Part shown: in pieces, positions 56,240-64,000 of the stretch
Layout: each line of letters starts with the position of its first letter
Position numbering within the stretch: the stretch's first letter is position 1
DNA from: Cyprinodon diabolis
Lineage: Eukaryota; Chordata; Actinopteri; Cyprinodontiformes; Cyprinodontidae
Direction of reading: 5' to 3'
Assembly (NCBI GenBank): GCA_030533445.1
Contig: CM060069.1
Span: 27,803,337-27,867,336 of the forward strand
Length of the DNA stretch: 64,000 nt
Translations under genes and position numbers: made by a program
The notes under the pieces: generated by a model
The model's database searches: none
The model's input: only the letters and a program-made list of their open reading frames with translations
Told to the model about the DNA's origin: nothing

Positions 56240-59200
56240 GGCAAGCTGTTATTTTCCCTTTTTGAGAGATGACATTATACCCATCCAGGCTACTTTTTTA
56301 ATTACATGAATATTTATTTGTTGGAATAAAAAAAAAGCAAACAAACGGTTTTTAACTGGTCTTAATATTCACAGTAATTTATGCAAGAGTTTTTATTTTT
56401 ACATTTTCTCAAAACATTCTCAAGAAAATGAAAACTTCAGAGCCTGTTTCATCATATGCAGTGCACTTATGGACGTATTTGCCCTTCTGGTAATTATATA
56501 AAAAACATTTTTAAAACATGGGCCTTTAATTTGTGTATTGCCTTCAGTGGAAGTGAAATCCCATATGCTATTTACATGCTAGTCTTATTGGGGATGCTTA
56601 CAAAAGAACTTTCTTGGTCCTTCCATTACAGAAAGCATTCTAGTGTTAAGTGGGACAATGTTCTTTTGTCAAATCAGACTTAAATTAGCTTTTTGTGAAC
56701 AATTGTTAAATGCTTTTGAGAATCTGTGATGCTGTGGGCTTGTTTATCTCTTAAAAGTCCTAAAACCCTGTTGGAGTGGATGCCAACGCGAAGTGATAGG
56801 ACATTTTTAATCAAATCTGTGGGACTTTATTAGTAAATTTAGATTATATATAATCTATGGCTGAATCCACACAAAAATCCTTTATCTGTTTGGTCTAAAA
56901 AAGTTAAGTCCTATAACAACCAATAGAGGGCACTATGTAGACATGACCCAGTGCTCTGCATGATCCCATCACACTGCAAAGGGGGGATACTTAATCATCC
57001 TTTTCTCTTAATCTTTCAGGGTTGTGAAATTTTATTAAGGACAAAATGATGCACTATTAGCAAATAAGGGGTTTGCAAAATGTTTTGAAAGATGGTGTAA
57101 AATTTATTTTGGCATGTGTGATTTTGATTAAGACAGATCTTCATTCAAATATGTTTTACCTAAAGGTTAGGTTAAATTATTGCCATAAAAGATTCATTAT
57201 TTCTAAAGTGTTTACATGTTTTACAGGAGGGTGCCAATAAATGTGTCCTCATCTGAACAGAACTTGAAAAACATACTGGTTCTCCTTGTCAAATTATGAA
57301 TTAAAGGCATGTTTTGGTTCAGTTTCTTCAGCCACATCCATCCATTCACACATTAATGTATGATCTGTAGACTCAAGAATTCAGTTACATCAAACCTGTC
57401 CAACAAGATGAGGCAGCCGGAAATATCTTCAAAAGCAACATTTTGTTCTGATAATACATTCAATAAGAAATAAGAAAAAACATTATCAGGATCAGCCTTT
57501 CTGGAAAGCTTGTCCGAATCAGGGGCTGAAAAATGTATGAGGTTTCCTACTTTTGCATAAATCTTTGTCTGATTCACATCTCTGCTAAGAGGAAAAGAAA
57601 AAAAAATTACATTCCCTTAAGAGAATCGCTTTAAAAAAGAAGAAAAAAAGAAATTGCTTCTGTAATAAAGAGGCAATAACATACAGTACATTGCTCAGGT
57701 TACGTCAACAGGTCCTATGCTGTATGGAAGACTGAAAACTAAGAATGTAAAAATATTATGAGTTACTATAGTTTGTTTTTCTTTTTTTCTTTTTTAAAGA
57801 CAAAACAGAATTTCTATCGAAAATAAAAAACAACAAATATTAACCTTGAATTATTGTACAACTAGGCCTACATGAAATTTTTGGCTCCATTTTCTAGTTT
57901 AAAACATTTAAACCTCTAGAAAATAAACCTATGGAAATCTGGAAAATTAAAGAAAATGGCTAAATAAATTGACAATTCTTGAAAAAAAAAAATGGTGAGG
58001 GAGATTTTCAAACACAATCTCCTAATGCTTCGTGGTATCAAACCCCAGGGTTCAACTAGATTTGGTATTTTTATTTTAGGAATAAAAAAAAAAAATGGAA
58101 GTGTTTATTAAGCTCAAACTGTGTTTTAAAGAATCTTTTACTGAATATAGTCCATTGTATTACTGATTTCTCCTCATTTAAGTCTTTCCAGATACCAAGA
58201 AGAGTATAATAACATTTTTAAAAGGGCTGCAAAATCAAGACAATTTCAGCACTGTTTACTCAGATGTCCTCATCAAAAAGCTAATTTAAAACAAAAGCTT
58301 GGTGGATATATTTTCATCATGTGTCCATTTATCAGTTTTAATTATATATATAACTCTTTAAAATGAAAACGAGTGAGTGTGGCAAACTTTGAAATGGCAA
58401 AAAAGTTTTGTTTTTTGCCATTTAGTTTCTATATATAAGATGGACTATAATAGATAAATTAAAGTGAAGACAATTTGTAAAAAAGTCCAGAAAATAAGCT
58501 TTTTAAATATCAGATCATCACATGATTAAGTTATCTAACATGAATGAAAGGCTTTCCTTTTCTTGTTGTAGCTAGAAGACAAATCCAAATACGTTTAAGG
58601 CCACAACATTGTTTTTATATAAAAAAAAATAAATAAAAATAAATAAATAATAAAAAATTATCCATCCGAGTTAGTGTGGAACAAAAGTGTATTCAGTCTA
58701 AATCTTTCCTTTAAAGATTTTCTGGTTTTGATATATCTGTGTGTAAGTTTGCAGCTTAGCAGCATCTGAAACACTTGAATGAAGGAATAACTGCAAACTT
58801 AACATGTTACGCTCCCTTTCATTTGTTTATTGTTAAAATGTGCAAGAATGTAGTACTGCTTTTAACTCAATCCACGTCTCAGTAAACAACAAACTCCTTA
58901 CCGGCCAGACAGGAATGGCCAGCATGACCAAAACATCAGGTGATCAGTGGGTGTGTCCAAACAATACAATGCTGTGATTTTCTGACAATGCAAAATAGCA
59001 AGGCCTCTTTTAGGCAGTAGAGATCATGTGTGTCATAAGTACATGTTTTTTTTTTCCGATAACACCACAGCTGAATGAATCCTTATATTCACTCTATGTA
59101 ACTTTTCTATAATCTCCTTTATCATACTATTCAATTAATTTGATTTTATTTAGTGCTGATTCAAAGTACTTCACAGAGAAAATTCATACTGACAGATTGG

Positions 59201-59320
59201 CTTTAAATAGGGTTCTATTTCCTGTTCAGTTGTAATTATTATGCTTAAGCTTACCATCTTTCAGAGTGACGACAGTTTAAACAGTTGGACTGATGCAAAG
59301 TTATGTTTGCTCATGGTCCA
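56240..59320. other. Intergenic, nothing recognised
   Basis: AT-rich, no exon-like ORF. A faint remnant of the repeat described at 61790 (ttaatttgattttatttag...gtacttcacagag) is at 59135-59180. Confidence 0.45.
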
Positions 59321-59405
59321 ATGCAATAACTCCATGGTCAGTGATGATTTGGGGTGCCGTGTCATCTGGTGATGTTGGACCACAGTGTTTTAAATGTAAA
59401 GACAG
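59320..59405 (+). pseudogene. Small Tc1 transposase fragment
   Basis: Translation of gtcagtgatgatttggggtg onward gives SVMIWG then a GxVGPQCF-like end, the catalytic-domain block between the first and second Asp of some Tc1 transposases. Under 90 bp, no termini. Confidence 0.4.
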
Positions 59406-59698
59406 TCAACTTACCTAGAAACTTCAAAGAATTGACATGCTTTCCTCTGATAGCCTTAATAAAATGCAAATTTCCTTTTCCAATTGGACTTTTCCGATAG
59501 GTTATTTTAGTTAACATTTGTCATGATACTTGCTTTAATATCAAACTCACTACATCTAAACCCATTCGAGAAACTATTAAGTGCTGTCAATAAGGTAACA
59601 TATGCCATACCATTAAATATGCTGAAAAGCAGCCTGGGTGCTTACTCAATAGCTCAGCATCTGTACCACACTGCATTATTTTGGTATATAGATGTAGT

Positions 59699-60080
59699 TT
59701 TTAATGGGCTTAAGTATTATATTTAGGGCTGCTCAGGTAGCACTGCTGCGTTGCAGCAAAAAGGTTACGGGTTCAATCCCTGGCCGGGGGTCTTTCTGCA
59801 TGGAGTTTGCATGTTCTCCCTGAGCATGTATGGGTTCTTTCCAGGTACTCCGGCTTCCTCCCACAATCCAAAAACTTGACTGTTAGGTTAATTGGCTTGT
59901 CTAAATTCTCTGGTGGTGTGTGTGTGTGTGTGAATGGTTGTTTGTCCTGTTTATTTCTGCGTTGTCCTGCAATGGTCTGGCGACCTGTCCAGGGTGTACC
60001 CCGTAGACAGCTGGAGATAGGGCCCAGCACCCTTGCGACCCTACTTGGGATAAAGGGTGTCAGAAAATGCATGGATTATA
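59699..60080 (+). repeat. V-SINE/Mermaid-like SINE
   Basis: Same unit as at 37526, including the shared 5' sequence aatgggcttaagtatta and the head, body and tail; here a tg microsatellite has grown near 59917. Minus-strand ORFs within it are chance. Confidence 0.75.
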
Positions 60081-60134
60081 TTTAAATTAATTTTGATTAG
60101 TTTGATGTAATATTCACATTTTCATCAAAATTAA

Positions 60135-60498
60135 TGGTATAGTGGAGGATTTTCGCACATTTTTGAAATGACACACCCCTTAAAAAAATGCACATGCACT
60201 ACCCTGTACCAGCTTACTAGAGGGAAACCCTAATAAAACGTGTGCGAAAGCGTGCTTGACCCCATTTCTCCTCGTGCACGCTCTGTTTAAAAGTTTCTGT
60301 TTGCATCGCTCATAGAAGTTTACTTTCCAAAAGAAGATTTGCGATTTTTCCACAATGTCAGACTCACCACTGGTAAGTGGAAATGGGGGCGAACACGTGT
60401 GTCGGCCTTTCGTAAACATATCACCAGAATGATTGACAATTAGGAGTAGCACTTATTTTGATGATCCACCTGGAAAAAGAACTTCCCCCACTATACCT
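60135..60498. mobile_element. TTAA-target MITE, copy 2
   Basis: 364 bp, ends (a/t)ggtatagtggaggat / ccccactatacct, with TTAA at 60131-60134 and 60499-60502. Same family as 32014-32580 but about 200 bp shorter inside. Confidence 0.8.
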
Positions 60499-60779
60499 TT
60501 AACATAAAAACAGCTGTATGTTGTTGATCTTTATGCTGTCTTTATGCTGTCACGTTTCGAAAATCACATTTTTAAGTGAATTTCTCAAATAAAATATTTA
60601 TAAATGCAAACAAAAATGCAATTTAGAGTTAAATAAATACATAAAATAAAGCTTGAAACACGTTATTTACTATTGATTATGTTGGTATTGCAATATGCCA
60701 AAACTGGACACCTCCAAATCTGAGTGACCTCAACCAGTGAGCTGCAGGTCACCGGGGGCAACGCCTCACCTCACTATGC

Positions 60780-60955
60780 TCAGCAGCTCACAGTCTAGTT
60801 AGGAGCGCCGGGCTGCGCATGCGCAGTGTAGAAGTCAGCGGGTTGGTTGGGTCTGTGTTTACAGCTCTCCTGGATGCTGCTCGCTGCCGATGTTCCTTTG
60901 GAAAGTGCAATGCCGTGCCAAACGCCAGTGACTTAATAAAACGGTGGAGATAAAG
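60780..60955 (+). promoter_or_regulatory. Promoter-like region and untranslated first exon of next gene
   Basis: GC-richer segment with the perfect 14-bp palindrome ctgcgcatgcgcag (60813-60826), an NRF1-type site common at housekeeping promoters. About 130 bp downstream is a consensus splice donor, gataaag|gtaagctgg (60956). No ORF with known coding sequence, so the exon is probably non-coding and the gene lies beyond the window. A second donor, atcag|gtaaaa near 61370, could belong to another 5' exon. Confidence 0.5.
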
Positions 60956-61789
60956 GTAAGCTGGTCCCCTCTTGCACGCGCTGATTGATTTCAAAGCCAG
61001 AAGTGACTGTCACAGTCGTTATGGTGACAAGCGCCAGTTTGTTAGTGCGAACTGCTTGGGTAGCAAAGCTAGCAGGCGTTAGCTTAGCAGCCGTGATAAT
61101 ATAATGGCCTGTGAGGCTGTGGCCAACGTCTCCTGGGTTTATTATGGATAATATTTTGGACACACCTGGACGTAGCAGCTGGCATGAAATATGTAACAGT
61201 GACCGGACGTCGTGCTCCGTTGGTACATTTCTAGTAAAACAGTTTAGTTAGACTATTAATGAATTTGTGTTGTTGCTATCTTAGCTAACGTTAAGGAGAT
61301 TGATGATGGCTAACAAACTATGGCGATAAGTTAAAAACAGAGCAAGTGAAGTTCAGCCAACCTTATCAGGTAAAAACTCTTTTAATTTGTTTGTTTTGCT
61401 TTTCTGTTAAGGAAGTATCCAGCTTTCCGGACTCCATTAGGTTTTCCTCACTCTATTGATTATATTTCATTTTCTTTTTGAACTGTTACAGGAAGGGCAT
61501 CCAAAACATTAATTTTAATATATATATATATACATACATTGAAATACATGTATACTTGTATCCCATTAATTTTGTATTAAATACACATTACTGTCTGATT
61601 TAAATACAGACTAAGCAGAGAACCATATTTATTTATCTCCTCTTCCACTATACCCTCCGTTTTTATTTAATATTTATGCCATGTTTATTGTAGGCCTACA
61701 TCTAGAAGAACACTGGTCAGGGGTTTTTGTGACCCATATCATATATCCGAGTTTGTAAATTGCTGCCCTACTGCTTCTGATTCATTCAA

Positions 61790-62062
61790 TTAAATTCTGT
61801 TTATTTATATAGCAACAATTCGCAACACATCATCTCAAGGCACTTTACAGTTCAACCAGATCACACAGTCAAATTGATTCAAAGTTTTCCATCTAAGGAA
61901 AACCAGTTGATTGCATCGATTCATTGACTCAGATGCAATCCCTCGCACTAACATGCTTGTAGCGACAGTGGAGAGGGAAAAACTCCCTTATAACAGGAAA
62001 AAACCTCCAGCAAAACCAGGCTCAGTGTGAGAGGCCATCTGCCGAGGCTGTCTGGGGTTCAA
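61790..62062 (+). repeat. Common percomorph dispersed repeat
   Basis: attcaattaaattctgttta...atctcaaggcactttacag and tgtagcgacagtggagaggg, aaaactcccttataacagg, ctccagcaaaaccaggctca, ggccatctgc: wording of a repeat that is very frequent in percomorph genomes. Class uncertain. Confidence 0.6.
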
Positions 62063-62562
62063 GGTCTTATTTCATTTAAAGTATATCAATAAGGGCTTTA
62101 AAAGTCTTTGGAGGTGTAGAAAATTAAACTGTCCTAATAACAAAATGTTAATCATAAAATCGAACTATTATTTCTCACAATCAGCCCAAATTTTCATTTT
62201 ATTCTATATTATTGGAAATGTACAATTATGCATGAATCTTATCAGGTCAGAAAGTACAATAATTTTATATAACTACATCCATCAAGCTTACAGAAACACA
62301 ACAAAATTCCTTTTTTATTTCAGTAAAGTAAATTATTTAGTCAGACCAATTAAAGATTCAATACAGAAATGTAATAATATGGCCTACACAAACAGAAAAG
62401 ACGAGACAAATTTCCAACTGATAAAAAAAAAAAAAGATACAGGCAAAGGATGCTGGTTGTTTACAAAGTGCTGTATCCCCTCATTAAAGGACGGAGGAGC
62501 GAAAAGAAAAACTGTGATGCAAAAAGATGCACAGGGAACAGGGATAACGACAACCTTTAAAT

Positions 62563-63506
62563 TAGGGCTGGGCGATATAGAAAAAAAGCTTATCGATAAA
62601 AAAAAAATGCATATTGATCGATAACGATATTTATTGAAAAGATTTGAAACCATATTTTATGTGCAGCTCTGCCTGGACTTTTTATAATATTGCTAAATGA
62701 TTTAATTTTAATAAAAAACACAAACACAGACTTCGAATTAAATCTTTATTTAACCAACTTTTTTAACCATAACATAATTGTTTTAAAGAAAAATAACTTA
62801 AGAGACCTGAGTTATGTTATTAAATACTGACAAAGAATAAACTAAAGTGACCAAAGTAAATATAACAAATAAATAAATGCACCGCCGCCGCCGCCCCCGT
62901 TTCCTGCTTTAACCTGAGTTATTACTTTGAAGTTGCTGGCCCCTCAGCATTTTTCTCTCAATTGTTAGAACTACATGGGAAACTGCCCAGAACTGAAAAT
63001 ATATATATATTTTCCCGAAAATTCCTCGGAGGAGAGCCGCGCCGGGGCCTACACAGCTCGTACTCCTGTGGGTGTGAGCGGCTGAGATGATAAAAAAAAA
63101 AGTTGGTTGTGTTATCAGACTTCGTTTTCACTGGTTCCCGACATATTTTACAGATGACTGTGGTTTGTTTTTTGTCCGACTTGCCATAACCGAAATACTG
63201 CCAGACTGCCAAACTTCAAAAACCCTTCTTTGAAACAATTTCCTCCGACTCTCCTTGCTGCGACATCTGCATGTGCTCTGTGTTGTGGTTTGAGAGGGCG
63301 GCGCTTGGTGACGGCGTGCCTGGGTCCGCGATTGTGATTGGTTGGGAGGAAGCAGTGACTAGCATAAACCTACATGCTAGGCTACAATGAGAAGGAAGGA
63401 AAACTGCGTTTCTTTTTTATCGAACTTTTATCGACCCTCTTTTTTTCTATTGCGCCACACGTCTATCGATCGATATATATCGTTATAGAATTATCGCCCA
63501 GCCCTA
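62563..63506. mobile_element. Non-autonomous hAT transposon with BED-finger exon
   Basis: 944 bp with 15-bp inverted ends tagggctgggcgata and perfect 8-bp target duplications ctttaaat (62555-62562, 63507-63514), diagnostic of the hAT superfamily. The interior holds a minus-strand BED zinc-finger ORF and a GC-rich patch. The hAT catalytic domain is missing. Confidence 0.93.
62990..63212 (-). pseudogene. BED zinc finger of hAT transposase (N-terminal piece)
   Basis: Minus-strand frame VWQYFGYGKSDKKQTTVICK followed by ICREPVKTKSDNTTNFFFYH then LSRSHP: the aromatic VWxYF signature and C-x2-C ... H-x4-H ligands of a BED finger, the DNA-binding module of hAT transposases and ZBED proteins. It starts without a clear ATG and ends after about 60 residues, so it is an isolated N-terminal exon. 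Confidence 0.8.
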
Positions 63507-63523
63507 CTTTAAATGATTGTTAC

Positions 63524-63891
63524 TAGGACATCAACTAATGATTATTTTGCAAATTGAATAATCTGTGAATTATTTTATTAAATAATCGATAAATACTCTG
63601 ATAGCCGAAGGTTCCTTAAAGACAATTTTGTTAAAGAATTAAACACGGTCAAACAATATTTTTTCCTCTTGAGGAGTTCTGGATAGAGCATATTGACAGA
63701 CGAAATATTCTTTATTTTATCTTAAATGCAAAATATTTATATATTTTTTTCAATTACTCCTCTAAGTGGATTGCTCTGTCAGCGAAAGGCATGTTTTACA
63801 TTCTCTATACTCAATTGAATGATTAATCGAACTAAATTAGTTGACAATCTTTTTCAATAATTGATTAATCCGACTAATAGTTTCAGCTCTA
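63524..63891. mobile_element. hAT-like MITE
   Basis: 368 bp, ends taggacatcaactaatgatt / aatagtttcagctcta (imperfect inverted), with near-matching 8-bp flanks attgttac and actgtaac (6 of 8). It shares internal words with the MITE at 20759. It begins 17 bp after the previous hAT element. Confidence 0.6.
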
Positions 63892-63959
63892 ACTGTAACA
63901 ACACCAAGACAAATAGAAGTTTGGTTAGGGTAGGGAAAAAAAAAGTTTGTACAAAAAAA

Positions 63960-63987
63960 ACTGTCCATTAAAAAAAAAAAAAAAAAA
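63960..63987. repeat. Poly-A run
   Basis: ctgtccattaa followed by about 18 A; a second A-run precedes it at 63936 and 63953. Low-complexity only. Confidence 0.8.
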
Positions 63988-64000
63988 GGAAAGACGAAAT

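Noticed and set aside
62145..62624. 159-codon plus-strand ORF
   Set aside because: AT-rich, Lys/Asn/Ile-rich chance frame that runs into the hAT terminus; no domain.

Overview
The window is vertebrate nuclear DNA from a ray-finned fish, most likely a percomorph. It holds one large multi-exon host gene with GT-AG introns, a dense set of Tc1, hAT, TTAA-target and Ty3/gypsy (sushi-type) elements, tRNA-derived SINEs, and AT, ATCC and GATT microsatellites. The percomorph call is an inference from repeat types I recognise. No bacterial operon or CRISPR array is present.

Layout. 1-2.5 kb is intergenic and ends in a solo LTR (2046-2501, perfect TSD). 2564-3811 is a Tc1 element with perfect 29-bp TIRs and an unbroken 343-codon transposase. 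About 4.96-5.74 kb is a foldback repeat. 6198-15718 looks like a single long-arm inverted-repeat DNA transposon: two ~1-kb inverted arms, each with a 22-bp minisatellite and a broken integrase-like ORF, with the 9-bp repeat AGGAAATGT at its outer ends. It was later hit twice: by a sushi-type gypsy element (9073-14259) in the loop, and by a second LTR element now reduced to a solo LTR (5913-6191) exactly in its left target duplication. The gypsy element carries an 11-nt primer-binding site complementary to its own predicted RNA 5' end, the hallmark of Tf1/sushi self-priming. 16-29 kb holds two GC-richer stretches (possible promoters), a LINE RT relic, two more Tc1 copies, a third probable solo LTR, SINE debris and an (ATCC)n array.

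29.6-56.2 kb is the host gene rc3h2 (Roquin-2), plus strand. I resolved 19 coding exons whose reading phases all join, giving 1118 codons with RING, HEPN/ROQ and CCCH modules and the conserved C-terminal motifs of the RC3H2 (not RC3H1) paralogue. Two introns in a row each carry a box C/D snoRNA with an identical D'-box guide. The long 3' UTR contains a TTAA-flanked palindrome with 399-bp arms and a stem-loop of the kind Roquin itself binds. 60.7-61.3 kb is a GC-rich promoter-like region with a palindromic NRF1-type site, followed by a splice donor; it probably starts the next gene on the plus strand. The window ends with two neighbouring hAT-type elements, one with a perfect 8-bp TSD and a BED-finger exon.

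Limits: all alignments were made by eye. Repeat family names come from recognised motifs, not database searches. rc3h2 untranslated exons upstream of 29648 could not be placed with confidence.
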